DNA from: Flavobacterium buctense
GTDB taxonomy: Bacteria; Bacteroidota; Bacteroidia; Flavobacteriales; Flavobacteriaceae
NCBI RefSeq assembly: GCF_014486695.1
Contig: NZ_JACTAB010000002.1
Span: 124,001 to 188,000 of the forward strand
Direction: 5' to 3'
Length of the DNA: 64,000 nt
Both the position numbers and the translations under genes were made by a program. Shown one piece after another: positions 7,784 to 18,263 of this stretch. Under the pieces are notes generated by a model. The model was not told the origin of the DNA. It searched no databases and worked only from the letters and a program-made list of their open reading frames with translations. Within the stretch, counting starts at the first letter, position 1; each line of letters starts with the position of its first letter.

Positions 7784-9805
7784 ATGAAAAATATACCGTT
7801 ATTCTTAACGTTGTTATTTTCTACTTTGGGATTTTCACAGGAATCTTTGAAACAAGACACTTTGAAAACCGTAACCGTAGAAGGCAACCGAAAAGGAATA
7901 AAAAAATCAATAAAAGGCGCGGCCAATACTACTTTGGTCACGAGCAAAGAACTACTAAAAGCTGCTTGTTGTAACTTGGCCGAAAGCTTCGAAACCAATC
8001 CGTCAATAGATGTGAATTTTTCGGATGCTTTGACCGGAACTAAGCAAATCAAAATGCTTGGATTAACCAGTCCGTATATCATGATTACTGAAGAAAACAT
8101 TCCTTCAGTTCGTGGTGCTTCTCAAGCTTATGGCTTGTCTTTTACACCTGGAACTTGGGTAGAAAGCATCCAAATTACCAAAGGTGCCGGAAGTGTGGTT
8201 AATGGCTATGAAAGTATTTCAGGCCAAATCAACACCGAATTAATCAAACCTTTGGGCGATATTCCATTCTTTTTAAATGCCTATGGCGATACCGGAAGTC
8301 GTTTCGAAATCAATACGCATTTCAATAAAAAAGTTTCGGATAAATGGTCGACAAGTTTGTTCGTTCACGGCAATACTCGTGTTTCCAAAAACGACATGAA
8401 CGATGATGGTTTTATGGACAATCCTTTGGGAAAACAATTGAATATTGCTAATCGTTGGCAGTATTATAATCCTGATTCGGGTTGGGTTTCGTTTTTGAAT
8501 GTTCGTTATATGAACGACGAAAAACAAACCGGACAACTTGACTTTGACCCGGACAGAGATAGATTGACCACCAATTATTGGGGTTCTGAAATCAATACCG
8601 AGCGTTTGGATTTTTCTTCCAAAATTGGCTATGTTTTTAAAGATATGCCATACCAAAGTATCGGTTTTCAGAATGCCTTTACTACTCATAATCAGGAATC
8701 GTATTTTGGTTTGAACCAATATGATATCAAACAGCAAAGTTATTATTCGAACCTAATTTTTAATTCGATTATTAGTAACACGATGCACAAATTCGCCACA
8801 GGATTGAATTTCTCTTATGACAAATATGCTGAGTTTGTGAACTCGAATGACGTTAGCAGAATAGACAATTCTGTTGGTGCTTTCTTTGAATATACTTTTG
8901 ATGACAACGACAAGTTCAGTTACATTTTAGGTGGAAGAATGGATTACCACAATAGGTTAGGGGCATTTTTTACCCCAAGATTGCACGTGAAATATAATCC
9001 CGGAGACAAATCAGTGATTAGATTTTCTGCCGGAAGAGGTAAACGTGCCGCTAATATTTTTGCTGAAAACCAAAACCTTTTTGCTAGCTCCAGAACTTTT
9101 TCAGTCTTGGACACCAATGGAAAAATTTATGGTTTAGACCCCGAAATTGCCTGGAATTACGGACTGAGTTTTACGCAAAACTTCATGCTTTTCGGAATGA
9201 AAGCCGATACCACTATCGACTTCTACAGAACCGATTTTCAAAACCAAGCAGTGGTTGACGTCATGAATTCACCACAAGAAGTGTTGTTCTACAATTTGGA
9301 CGGAAAGTCCTATGCCAACAGTTTGCAAATGGACTTCAATTTGGAAATCATCAAACATTTGAATTTGAGAACCGCTTACAAATATTATGATATTTCTACG
9401 GATTACATTTCAGGAAGTTATCAAAGACCTTTGCAAGCGAAACATCGTTTCTTCGGAAATGTGGAATACGCCACGCACATAGTGGAAAAAGGAAAACAAT
9501 GGAAATTTGACTTTACATGGAATTGGTTAGGCAAACAACAATTGCCTAATACATCAACCAATCCACACCACGATAGGCTTCCCGAGTTTTCGCCTTCGTT
9601 CTCGACTATGAATGCGCAAATTACCAGAACATTTTCGAGTACTTTTGAAGTGTATGTTGGTGGAGAAAACATTGGGAATTACACACAACACCAAGCGGTT
9701 TTGGGTGCAGAAAATCCTTTTGGACCCACTTTTGATACGTCAATTGTGTATGCGCCGGTTTTTGGTGCCATGTATTACGCAGGCTTAAGATTTAAAATAA
9801 AATAA
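7784..9805 (+). CDS. TonB-dependent outer membrane receptor, metal-cluster type
   Basis: A 673-residue outer-membrane transporter driven by TonB. A signal peptide (residues 1-18, ending GFSQ) is followed by a plug domain (about 45-160) with the unusual KAACCNLAESFE (Cys62-Cys63), FSDALTGTKQIKMLG and the SINTEL-like GYESISGQINTEL. The remainder is a beta-barrel rich in aromatic strand ends, finishing in YYAGLRFKIK. It lacks the carboxypeptidase-like regulatory domain common in SusC-type receptors. The flanking HYC_CC_PP and HMA proteins point to a heavy metal or metallophore, perhaps copper, as substrate; this is inference from context. Confidence 0.9.
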   Translation: MKNIPLFLTLLFSTLGFSQESLKQDTLKTVTVEGNRKGIKKSIKGAANTTLVTSKELLKAACCNLAESFETNPSIDVNFSDALTGTKQIKMLGLTSPYIMITEENIPSVRGASQAYGLSFTPGTWVESIQITKGAGSVVNGYESISGQINTELIKPLGDIPFFLNAYGDTGSRFEINTHFNKKVSDKWSTSLFVHGNTRVSKNDMNDDGFMDNPLGKQLNIANRWQYYNPDSGWVSFLNVRYMNDEKQTGQLDFDPDRDRLTTNYWGSEINTERLDFSSKIGYVFKDMPYQSIGFQNAFTTHNQESYFGLNQYDIKQQSYYSNLIFNSIISNTMHKFATGLNFSYDKYAEFVNSNDVSRIDNSVGAFFEYTFDDNDKFSYILGGRMDYHNRLGAFFTPRLHVKYNPGDKSVIRFSAGRGKRAANIFAENQNLFASSRTFSVLDTNGKIYGLDPEIAWNYGLSFTQNFMLFGMKADTTIDFYRTDFQNQAVVDVMNSPQEVLFYNLDGKSYANSLQMDFNLEIIKHLNLRTAYKYYDISTDYISGSYQRPLQAKHRFFGNVEYATHIVEKGKQWKFDFTWNWLGKQQLPNTSTNPHHDRLPEFSPSFSTMNAQITRTFSSTFEVYVGGENIGNYTQHQAVLGAENPFGPTFDTSIVYAPVFGAMYYAGLRFKIK

Positions 9806-9823
9806 CAATTTAAAATATAGAGT

Positions 9824-10165
9824 ATGAAAAATATAATTTTAGGAATGATGTTAGTAGTAGTAACATTTTCAACCCAAGCACAAGAAAAGAAAAGCAAGAA
9901 CGCCAAATACACTATAGAAGTCAATGGCAATTGTGAAATGTGTAAGAAGCGAATTGAAAAGGCTGCTTTCTCTGTTTCGGGAGTTAAAAGTGCTGATTGG
10001 CATATTGATGACCATAAACTGCATTTGATTATTAATGAAGAAAAGTGCTCATTAAACGATGTACAGAAAGCCATAGCTAAAGTAGGACATGATACAAATG
10101 ATGTTAAAGCTACTCAGGAAGATTACGACAAACTTCATGGTTGTTGTCTTTATGAAAGAAAATAA
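9824..10165 (+). CDS. Exported heavy-metal-associated (HMA) domain protein
   Basis: A 113-residue protein with a signal peptide (residues 1-20, ending TQAQ) followed by one HMA domain. The metal-binding motif is GNCEMCKKR with Cys37 and Cys40, close to the classic GMxCxxC, and the domain continues through GVKSADWHIDDHKLHLIINEE and the second half DVQKAIAKVGHDTNDVKA. A further CC pair lies near the C-terminus (HGCCLYERK). HMA domains carry copper, zinc or similar ions. Here it sits 18 bases after the TonB receptor and directly before a terminator, so it ends the operon. It probably accepts metal in the periplasm. Confidence 0.9.
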   Translation: MKNIILGMMLVVVTFSTQAQEKKSKNAKYTIEVNGNCEMCKKRIEKAAFSVSGVKSADWHIDDHKLHLIINEEKCSLNDVQKAIAKVGHDTNDVKATQEDYDKLHGCCLYERK

Positions 10166-10169
10166 TTTT

Positions 10170-10202
10170 AAAAACTCCTTATCTTTTTAAGGAGTTTTTT
10201 TT
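10170..10202 (+). terminator. Terminator of the metal-linked operon
   Basis: AAAAACTCCTT pairs with AAGGAGTTTTT around an 8-base loop and runs into a T-tract. It begins 5 bases after the HMA gene stop. Confidence 0.93.
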
Positions 10203-10303
10203 GATTAAAAAAGATGGTTAGTTTTAAGTTAAAAGCACAAGAAATCCCAAAAAAAAGCACTAATTTCACGCTCGAATTTTTTACCCATTTTAATTTATAA
10301 TCC

Positions 10304-10993
10304 ATGAGTGATTTTGATTGGATGCAATTGTTGAATCCTGAGTTTTACATAACCATGACAATTGGTGGTGTAAAAATTGGGCTTTGGATTGTATTGTTTA
10401 TTGTATTTGCCGAAACCGGTTTGTTCGCAGGTTTCTTTTTGCCAGGTGACAGTTTATTGTTTTTAGCCGGAATTTACAGTCGTGATTTAATAGAGAATTT
10501 CACTATTATTGAAAGCGATTTGATTAATGTAACTTTATTAGCATTATTAGTGGCTATTGCCGGAATTTTCGGAAATATGATTGGCTATTGGTTTGGTTCC
10601 AAAAGTGGTTATTATTTGTATAAGAAAGAAGATAGTTTTTTTTGGAAGAAAAAATACTTAATCCAATCGAAAGATTTCTTTGAAAGATATGGCGGAAAAG
10701 CCATCATCTTTGCCCGTTTTTTACCGGTGGTTAGAACTTTTGCCCCAATTGTAGCCGGAATTGTTACTATGGATAAAAAGAAATTTATGTTTTATAACAT
10801 ACTAAGTTCGTTCCTTTGGTCGTTCATTTTGATTTTTTCCGGACATTATTTGTATGGTCTGTTTTTAGAGAAATTTGACATCGATTTGAAACATCACATA
10901 GAAAAAATTATAATCATTATCATTCTTGTTTCAACTTTACCGGTAGTGCTTAAAATGATAAAGAAACATCCCAAAGAGGGATCTGAAAACTAG
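10304..10993 (+). CDS. DedA family membrane protein
   Basis: A 229-residue polytopic inner-membrane protein of the DedA/VTT (SNARE-associated) family; members act as lipid transporters or flippases, including for undecaprenyl phosphate, and affect envelope stability. Family features are AGFFLPGDSLLFLAG (about residues 43-58), FGNMIGYWFGSKSG, and the conserved loop FERYGGKAIIFARFLPVVRTFAPIVAG with its arginines. About five or six membrane segments are visible. The gene is single, follows a terminator, and converges on the next gene with only 13 bases between the stops. The precise lipid substrate is unknown. Confidence 0.92.
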   Translation: MSDFDWMQLLNPEFYITMTIGGVKIGLWIVLFIVFAETGLFAGFFLPGDSLLFLAGIYSRDLIENFTIIESDLINVTLLALLVAIAGIFGNMIGYWFGSKSGYYLYKKEDSFFWKKKYLIQSKDFFERYGGKAIIFARFLPVVRTFAPIVAGIVTMDKKKFMFYNILSSFLWSFILIFSGHYLYGLFLEKFDIDLKHHIEKIIIIIILVSTLPVVLKMIKKHPKEGSEN

Positions 10994-11006
10994 TTTTATA
11001 GGTTAG

Positions 11007-13379
11007 CTAATCAATCGAGAGATTAAATTCTTTGTTGATTAGTTTGCCATCAATAGTGAAGCCTTGAATTACTACTTTGTATTTTTTAATATTAGCATCT
11101 TGAAATTCAAATAAAAAATTTCCTTTTTCATCGGTTAATATAGTTTGACACCAATCAACAATGCCATAATTTTCAAATCCTTTGTTGGTATAGCTTTGAT
11201 AATCATTATTGACAAAATTTGAATTGCGTTCAAAACCTTTTTTTATCATAAACGAAACCGATTTTACTGCAGTTTTTGTAGTAAAGTTTTTTCTCCTGTA
11301 AATTTTAATGATCCCTTGTTTGTTTCTGGTTGAAGGAACTATAGCAGTTGAGCTGATGTAGATTTCATCAATGTCAGTCATGTCTAACATATCGAGCTCA
11401 GCAAATGAAAATAAAACCCTATCGTCAAGAAATACTTCCGGAGTTGTACTAGCTCCCAATAAGGTAGACGTTTGTCTTCCGGTTATAGAAACTTCTCCCA
11501 TTGCGGTTCGGGTTACATTGAATCCGTTTTGTTCTATAAATCCAAGTAAACTTGAAGTGTCATTTTCTTGTATTTTGTACCCCCGTAAGTTAGAATTTCC
11601 AAATTTATTTTCATTAACTAAAGTTTTTTTTGGTTTGGTTTTAAGTATCACTTCATTCAATTTTATTATTTCTCCGTTAAATTTAGGCAGATCAAATGAA
11701 GTGTCATAATGATAAACTTGAGGCTTTGGACATTCGCTAAAAGGCACCCAAAATGGTTTTTTAAAGGGTTTATTTCTATTTAAAACTACTGTGGCAAAGT
11801 TGGTTGAGATAACATTTAATTCAGGCGATTTTAATAATGACAAGTCGACAACTGTAGAGTCAGCAACCGCAATATTCTCAAATAAATATTCGTTTTTCTT
11901 ACTCACATCAGACAATACTAATATTAAATCTAAGACGGAATAGAGTCTGACTTTATAGTTACTATTGTTTTTCAATTCCTGATTCACAGTTCCTTTAATG
12001 GTTAGGCCAATGTCAAATGTATAATTAGATTTTGGCGGATTAGCCACTATATTTTCCCAATCATATTTAGGTTTTTTTTGGTTGAGTAAAACCAAATCTA
12101 ATTCATAATACTTTTTTCTTGTAGGCTCTGTTAAATAGTAGAGTGCATTGGTTAAACTTTCAGTGATATAAGGGCTAATGGTTGAAGTATAGATAATATT
12201 GTCTTCAATTTCCATGGCTTTGGTTTCTTCGGGTAGTATAGAAATACTCAAATTAGCATTGGCATAGTCTGAATAGCCAACCATTTTTATTTTACCCTCT
12301 TTCTTGAAGTTAAACATGATGTTCAAGGGTTTTTCTTCCTTTTGATGAACATAAATGACTCTTTCACACCACTGTTTCAAATCACTGTCAATTATTCTAA
12401 TGGTATTTATTCCTTCTGATAGAAATTTATTGGCAATTGACAAGGTTTGTCCAAGATTCTCTTGGTTAATCTTTAAGGGTATAATCGATTTTTTATCGTC
12501 TTGGTGCACTACAACATAGAGTTGTTTGTCTTTTAATAACGGAATGGTTTCCGCATTGGTTTTTACTTTAACAATGGCTTGATCTGCATGAGAAAAATTG
12601 TTGACTTCAAGTGCAATACCAATATCGGAAGCTAAAGGTAATAGGGTTTCAATTTTTAGATCATTTGATTGGAAGACCGCTTTTATTGGACTAATTGTTG
12701 GGATAATTTCGAATTTTCCAAAACCAAACGGATTCAATTTTATGGTTTGTAAAATGGTGTTCTTGTCGTCTTGAATTTCGATTGTTGCATTTACAAAAGT
12801 ATTCCCAAAACAATCGGCTAATTTGACGCCTATTATAGTACTTATTCCTTTAATTAAATTGCCGCCTTCCGGATTCAGCGTTATGGCAAGAGATTCCGTT
12901 GGATTGCTGTTTGGTATAATCGCGCCTTCCTTTGGATTGATGATTTTTATTTTTTGAACTGTTGATTCGTTTTCCAAAAAGTTATTCATCCAATTGGTGT
13001 AAACTTGAATATAATAATCCCCGGAAGGAAGGTTTTTATCGAGTTCAAAATTCCCTGTAAACGTTCCATTGCTGGCAAAAAGTAATTTTTCAAACAATTT
13101 ATGGCCTTTGTCATCATATAAAAGCGCAAAAACATTGGTTGTATTAAAAAAAGGTTGATTAGTCTTCCTGTTGACTACATAGCCTTTTAACCAAATTTTT
13201 TCATTGGATAAAAAAGTAGTTTTGTTGAGATGTAGATGGATGTTTTCTCTTTCCAGCAAGAAGTAATTTTCAAGTGCTGTTGCGATTTGTGCTACTGTTT
13301 TATCATTAGCTTCTTGACCCTGAAGAATATTTGAGATCAATAAAAGGATTGTCAAAAGCAAACAATTACGCATTTCCAT
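11007..13379 (-). CDS. Exported protein with MG2-like and TonB-plug-like domains, no barrel
   Basis: A large exported protein of unknown function. The start is ATG 13379 or ATG 13373; an alternative TTG at 13400 adds seven unlikely residues. A signal peptide (MRNCLLLTILLLISNILQGQ) is followed by a macroglobulin MG2-like beta domain (IHLHLNKTTFLSNEKIWLKGYV, LPSGDYYIQVYTNW). The C-terminal third holds a plug-like domain (SLLGFIEQNGFNV, PEVFLDDRVL, DIDEIYISSTA). No beta-barrel follows, so it cannot be a normal TonB receptor. It ends in a beta-rich domain (GIVDWCQTILTDEKGNFLFEF). Members of this family in Bacteroidota are annotated as plug-domain or carboxypeptidase-like proteins; the role is open. 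Confidence 0.7.
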   Translation of the reverse strand: MEMRNCLLLTILLLISNILQGQEANDKTVAQIATALENYFLLERENIHLHLNKTTFLSNEKIWLKGYVVNRKTNQPFFNTTNVFALLYDDKGHKLFEKLLFASNGTFTGNFELDKNLPSGDYYIQVYTNWMNNFLENESTVQKIKIINPKEGAIIPNSNPTESLAITLNPEGGNLIKGISTIIGVKLADCFGNTFVNATIEIQDDKNTILQTIKLNPFGFGKFEIIPTISPIKAVFQSNDLKIETLLPLASDIGIALEVNNFSHADQAIVKVKTNAETIPLLKDKQLYVVVHQDDKKSIIPLKINQENLGQTLSIANKFLSEGINTIRIIDSDLKQWCERVIYVHQKEEKPLNIMFNFKKEGKIKMVGYSDYANANLSISILPEETKAMEIEDNIIYTSTISPYITESLTNALYYLTEPTRKKYYELDLVLLNQKKPKYDWENIVANPPKSNYTFDIGLTIKGTVNQELKNNSNYKVRLYSVLDLILVLSDVSKKNEYLFENIAVADSTVVDLSLLKSPELNVISTNFATVVLNRNKPFKKPFWVPFSECPKPQVYHYDTSFDLPKFNGEIIKLNEVILKTKPKKTLVNENKFGNSNLRGYKIQENDTSSLLGFIEQNGFNVTRTAMGEVSITGRQTSTLLGASTTPEVFLDDRVLFSFAELDMLDMTDIDEIYISSTAIVPSTRNKQGIIKIYRRKNFTTKTAVKSVSFMIKKGFERNSNFVNNDYQSYTNKGFENYGIVDWCQTILTDEKGNFLFEFQDANIKKYKVVIQGFTIDGKLINKEFNLSID

Positions 13380-13429
13380 CGGATTAGAATTCACTCTCAA
13401 AAATATAAAATTTTATTTACAAAATGAAT

Positions 13430-13461
13430 AAAAAAAAACGCCCCTAGATTTCGAGGCGTTT
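13430..13461 (-). terminator. Terminator of groES-groEL
   Basis: AAACGCC and GGCGTTT form a 7-bp stem with a run of eight or more A on the downstream side of the minus strand. It lies about 40 bases beyond the groEL stop and before the next gene. Confidence 0.88.
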
Positions 13462-13501
13462 CTGATAAAAAATATTTTTTTGAAGATAAACTTCGAGATT
13501 T

Positions 13502-15145
<1,644 letters not shown>

Positions 15146-15165
15146 TTATAGTCTTAATACTTTAT

Positions 15166-15441
15166 TTAAATAATTGCTAAGATGTCATCTTCACGCATAA
15201 TGAGGTAATCTTTGCCATCGAACTTTAAATCGGTTCCGGCATATTTTCCGTATAAAACGGTATCGCCAACTTTAACCGTTAAGGGCTCGTCTTTTTTGCC
15301 GTTTCCTACTGCAACTACTTTGCCTTTTTGTGGCTTTTCTTTTGCGGTATCGGGAATAAAAATTCCGGAAGCTGTTTGAGTTTCAGCAGCTGCCGGTTCC
15401 ACAATCACTCTGTCAGCTAGAGGTTTAATATTTAATGCCAT
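15166..15441 (-). CDS. groES: Co-chaperonin GroES (Hsp10)
   Basis: The lid of the GroEL chamber. Length 91 is standard. Visible features are [15 protein letters not shown] at the N-terminus, the mobile loop [21 protein letters not shown], and the C-terminal strand [14 protein letters not shown]. It is the first gene of groES-groEL. The upstream 134 bases hold the secG terminator and the groES promoter. A TTGGCAC stretch 50 bases before the start resembles a sigma-54 -24 element but lacks a good -12 partner. Confidence 0.99.
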   Translation of the reverse strand: MALNIKPLADRVIVEPAAAETQTASGIFIPDTAKEKPQKGKVVAVGNGKKDEPLTVKVGDTVLYGKYAGTDLKFDGKDYLIMREDDILAII

Positions 15442-15523
15442 AATGATAAATTATTTTTGTTATTGTACTGTTGCATTGGTTTTCAGAAATTGTGCCAAGC
15501 CTTTTAAACTGTCATTTTTTCCT

Positions 15524-15556
15524 AAAAAAAATGCCAGCATGTCAGCGCTGGCATTA
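15524..15556 (-). terminator. Terminator of the miaB-to-secG operon
   Basis: ATGCCAGC pairs with GCTGGCAT around an 8-base loop, followed on the minus strand by a run of seven U. It starts 20 bases beyond the secG stop. Confidence 0.9.
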
Positions 15557-15575
15557 GTATAAAGATATGTCTTTA

Positions 15576-15905
15576 TTATTTTTTCTCTTCCGCCGGCTTA
15601 GCAGGAGTAGTAGTAGCTGGAGTAGCTGATTTTGGAGCTATTTCAGTTTGGTCAATTACTTTTGAATCTGATTGTCCAACCATACTTGGGAAACTGATAC
15701 TCGATAATAAAATCAAAGCGATTAATGTTCCGGCTAAAAACCAAGTACTTTTATCTAAAAAGTCAGTGGTTTTTTGAACACCACCAAGCATTTGTGAACC
15801 GCCCAATGAAGAAGATAAACCACCACCTTTAGGGTTTTGCACCATTACAGCGATGATTAATAAGAAACAAACTAAAGTTATTGCTGCTAAAAAAATAGTA
15901 AACAT
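15576..15905 (-). CDS. secG: Preprotein translocase subunit SecG
   Basis: A small subunit of the SecYEG channel in the inner membrane. The 109 residues show two membrane helices (about 1-22 and 55-72) with the family motif MVQNPKGGGLSSSLGGSQMLGG between them. The C-terminal tail is rich in Thr, Ala, Pro and Lys (about residues 85-109), longer than in E. coli but common in Bacteroidota. It is the last gene of an apparent operon with lptE and a TPR protein and is followed by a terminator. The start lies 12 bases after the upstream stop. Confidence 0.96.
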   Translation of the reverse strand: MFTIFLAAITLVCFLLIIAVMVQNPKGGGLSSSLGGSQMLGGVQKTTDFLDKSTWFLAGTLIALILLSSISFPSMVGQSDSKVIDQTEIAPKSATPATTTPAKPAEEKK

Positions 15906-15917
15906 GATATAGTGTAA

Positions 15918-16742
15918 TTAATTGTTATTCTGTTGTAAAATTTTAATATCCGAAATTCGGTTTGCAAAGAAACTACTTTTTTCCGGATATTTCAAAATTA
16001 ATATTTCATAAGCTTGTATTGCTTTCGAATATTTTTTTTGTTCCAAATAAACACGAGCCAATGTTTCGGTCATTAAATAAGAAGTTTCCTCTGCAATCGG
16101 TTCTATTACTGGCAAAATGGCATCTTTTGAGATAGGAGTAATCTTTGGATTGTTTTCGATAAATTTATTAATTAATTCCAGTTTTTTTTGCTTTTCTGCC
16201 TCAGATGGAGAAATGATTTTTGCTGTTTCTTCTCTGATAATCGGTTTTAATCTCGATAATTGTAACCATTCTTGAAAAGAGTGCTTTTCGTCTTTAGAAA
16301 ATTCTAATGGTTTGCCAATCGCTAATTTTTCTTCCGCTTTTTGTTCTTCTGTAGGCAAAGCTTCCTTTATCGACGTAAGTATTGATTGTTCCAATGGGTC
16401 AATCGGCAATGGTTTATAGTCAGCAATTACCTCTTCGATACCAACAACATTCATGTTCATTAATTCTTCGAGTTTCTTTTCATACAATCCTTTTTGGACA
16501 GAAACAAAAGAATCTGAAGTGATAAAGTCGAATAAAACACTTCGGTCTGTGGTATAAGCGGCCGAAATTTTCAGCGCATAATTATAATTAAAACTGTCCT
16601 GATTGTACAAATGTTTTAACTTCAACACACGCGCACTTTGAAAGTAAGGGAAAGCACTCAGCACATTGTCTAAGGTTTCCGCATGCCTGTCGTTGATGGC
16701 TTCGGGTTTGTTGAGTAAGTAAGTGTAATCAGTTAAATTCAT
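15918..16742 (-). CDS. Tetratricopeptide-repeat protein of the lptE-secG operon
   Basis: A 274-residue protein without a signal peptide or membrane segment, so probably cytoplasmic. The N-terminal half is helical (LDNVLSAFPYFQSARVLKLKHLYNQ, shown in parts LSAFPYFQSARVLKL). The middle is charged and lysine/glutamate-rich. The C-terminus has one clear TPR-like pair (LARVYLEQKKYSKAIQAYEIL, then KYPEKSSFFANRI). TPRs bind other proteins. In flavobacteria this gene sits between lptE and secG, as here, 12 bases before secG, but its role is not known to me. No catalytic motif is visible. Confidence 0.65.
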   Translation of the reverse strand: MNLTDYTYLLNKPEAINDRHAETLDNVLSAFPYFQSARVLKLKHLYNQDSFNYNYALKISAAYTTDRSVLFDFITSDSFVSVQKGLYEKKLEELMNMNVVGIEEVIADYKPLPIDPLEQSILTSIKEALPTEEQKAEEKLAIGKPLEFSKDEKHSFQEWLQLSRLKPIIREETAKIISPSEAEKQKKLELINKFIENNPKITPISKDAILPVIEPIAEETSYLMTETLARVYLEQKKYSKAIQAYEILILKYPEKSSFFANRISDIKILQQNNN

Positions 16743-16834
16743 TTTTTAGTATTCAGTATTCAGTTCTCAGTGTTTGCTAGGTATTTAGCAGTTTCAAACT
16801 GCCAACTATGACTTGAACACTGATCACTTTTTTT
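16743..16834. repeat. Intergenic stretch with short direct repeats and a small hairpin
   Basis: Three near-copies of a 7-base unit (ATTCAGT, ATTCAGT, TCTCAGT) are followed by a perfect inverted repeat, GCAGTTTCAAACTGC at 16788-16802. It separates the lptE stop side from the TPR gene inside one operon. It could be a processing or pausing signal, or simply a degenerate genomic repeat. Confidence 0.4.
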
Positions 16835-17338
16835 CTACCATTTGGCTAGTGATTCATTAAAAATATCTTGGGTAATTCTTTCAAAGATTACATCCAAAGC
16901 GGTAGTTAATTGTGAGCCAACCAATTGGTTTTGTCCACTGTAATCATAAAAGAAAGAAAATCTCTTTTCAAAGTTATCTGTTTCTTTGTTTTTATTGGTA
17001 AAACGAACCATAACGGCTATTGTTAATCTGCTTTCTGCTGCTCTTTGGTCGGCTGTAGCGGTCATTGGAGTAATTCGATAATCGGTGATTTCTCCCTCAT
17101 ACATCAAATCGCCGTTGGAATTTACCAGATTTAAATTGGTTTGATTTTGAATTAAATCCTGTAGCTTTCGAGTAAGACTTAAATCAATGCCGGGTTCAAC
17201 CAATTCTGCGGCATTTTGAAAATAGTTTACCTGAAAGGTTTTGGCATCGATTTTCCCTGTACCCGTAAAATTGTATACTGAGCAACTGTTGATGCTGAAA
17301 GCGGTAATTAATATAAGAAAGAGTTTGAAAAACTTCAT
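16835..17338 (-). CDS. lptE: LPS-assembly lipoprotein LptE
   Basis: An outer-membrane lipoprotein that plugs the LptD barrel and helps insert lipopolysaccharide into the outer leaflet. The 167-residue protein has a lipoprotein signal with lipobox SINSC (Cys19), then the family start SVYNFTGTGKIDAKTFQVNYF, and core motifs LSLTRKLQDLIQNQTNL and YEGEITDYRITPMTATADQRAAESRLTI (in parts: GEITDYRITPMTA). The Bacteroidota LptE group has this arrangement. It lies in the operon after the sigma-54 activator and a lipoprotein, and before secG. LptD is not in the window. Confidence 0.9.
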   Translation of the reverse strand: MKFFKLFLILITAFSINSCSVYNFTGTGKIDAKTFQVNYFQNAAELVEPGIDLSLTRKLQDLIQNQTNLNLVNSNGDLMYEGEITDYRITPMTATADQRAAESRLTIAVMVRFTNKNKETDNFEKRFSFFYDYSGQNQLVGSQLTTALDVIFERITQDIFNESLAKW

Positions 17339-17377
17339 GATGTTGTATAATGGGCTAAAGTAATTCTTTATTTTGAA

Positions 17378-18214
17378 TTATGGAATAACGTCTCCTTGGT
17401 AGTAATACTTTGCAGTAGTTATCGTGTTTTCATAAACGCCTAAATAATAGTTATCTCTAGTTTGAATTAAAGGTAAATTGTCCGTATTGTAAGTGTAGTT
17501 ATATACTTCACTTTCAGGGTCTTCAGAGCAATATTCATGGGATAGTGGGTTGTTAGGTGAAAAATAAAGGCCATCTACCCAACGAGAATTTTCTATAAAG
17601 CTAAAGGCTCTGCATATTGGCAGTATTACATTTCTTATAGGATTGGTTTGACTATCATAGGTAAAATAGTTGCAACTGTCATTAGGATAATAGCTCATCA
17701 AATTATTATTTGAATAGGTAACGGTGATTTCATCCCAAGTAATTTCATATGGGTTACCGTCATCGTCAAAATCTTGGTAGGAAGTTTTGCCGTATACTAA
17801 CAGTTTTTCGCTATTGATTTTCGTTAGTCTGTAATTTTGCGACAAATTGCCGACATAATAGCTATCTAAACTTGCATTGTAATTTACAGTTTCACCATTA
17901 ACAGAGTTCACAAAATTAGTATTGTCATAGGTAAAAGTGTAAGTTTGATTGAAACCATTATCATTAAAAACGGTCGAATTAATTAGTCTGTTATTGTTGT
18001 CATAAGTGAAGTCTTGCACTAAGGTTCCATCGGATTTAGTAATTTCTTTTAACAGTCCATCGGTATTGAATACCCAACGTCTTTCAAAAGCTAATCCGGG
18101 GTAAAAATCTATTCTTTGAAGTAAGTTTGTGTCAATGTTAGCTTGATCTGAAGTATCGTTACTGCAAGATAGTAACATAAAAAATGCAATGAAAATGTAA
18201 CAGCAGTTTTTCAT
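17378..18214 (-). CDS. Lipoprotein with YD-like repeats, function unknown
   Basis: A 278-residue lipoprotein. The start is ATG 18212-18214, giving MKNCCYIFIAFFMLLSCSND with the lipobox cysteine at 17; a start 20 codons earlier would spoil the signal. The mature part has repeated short beta motifs of YD/RHS-like type (GLLKEITKSDGTLVQDFTYDN, then NNRLINSTVF, FTYDNTNF). Such repeats occur in many Bacteroidota surface lipoproteins of unknown role. A second member of the same kind lies at 52469-53263. The insertion between the sigma-54 activator and lptE looks recent relative to the neighbouring core genes, but that is inference. Confidence 0.65.
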   Translation of the reverse strand: MKNCCYIFIAFFMLLSCSNDTSDQANIDTNLLQRIDFYPGLAFERRWVFNTDGLLKEITKSDGTLVQDFTYDNNNRLINSTVFNDNGFNQTYTFTYDNTNFVNSVNGETVNYNASLDSYYVGNLSQNYRLTKINSEKLLVYGKTSYQDFDDDGNPYEITWDEITVTYSNNNLMSYYPNDSCNYFTYDSQTNPIRNVILPICRAFSFIENSRWVDGLYFSPNNPLSHEYCSEDPESEVYNYTYNTDNLPLIQTRDNYYLGVYENTITTAKYYYQGDVIP

Positions 18215-18263
18215 AAAGAATAATTTGGTTTTATAAAGATATATAATATTGATGAAACCAAAT

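Noticed and set aside
15480..15500. Possible sigma-54 promoter (TTGGCAC) before groES
   Set aside because: The -24-like part is good, but the -12 part reads CTGA where TTGC is expected, so the GC dinucleotide is not kept. I also looked for a CIRCE element there and found none.
16743..16834. A small protein or RNA gene in the lptE-TPR gap
   Set aside because: The stretch is only 92 bases of short repeats with one small hairpin and no ORF.
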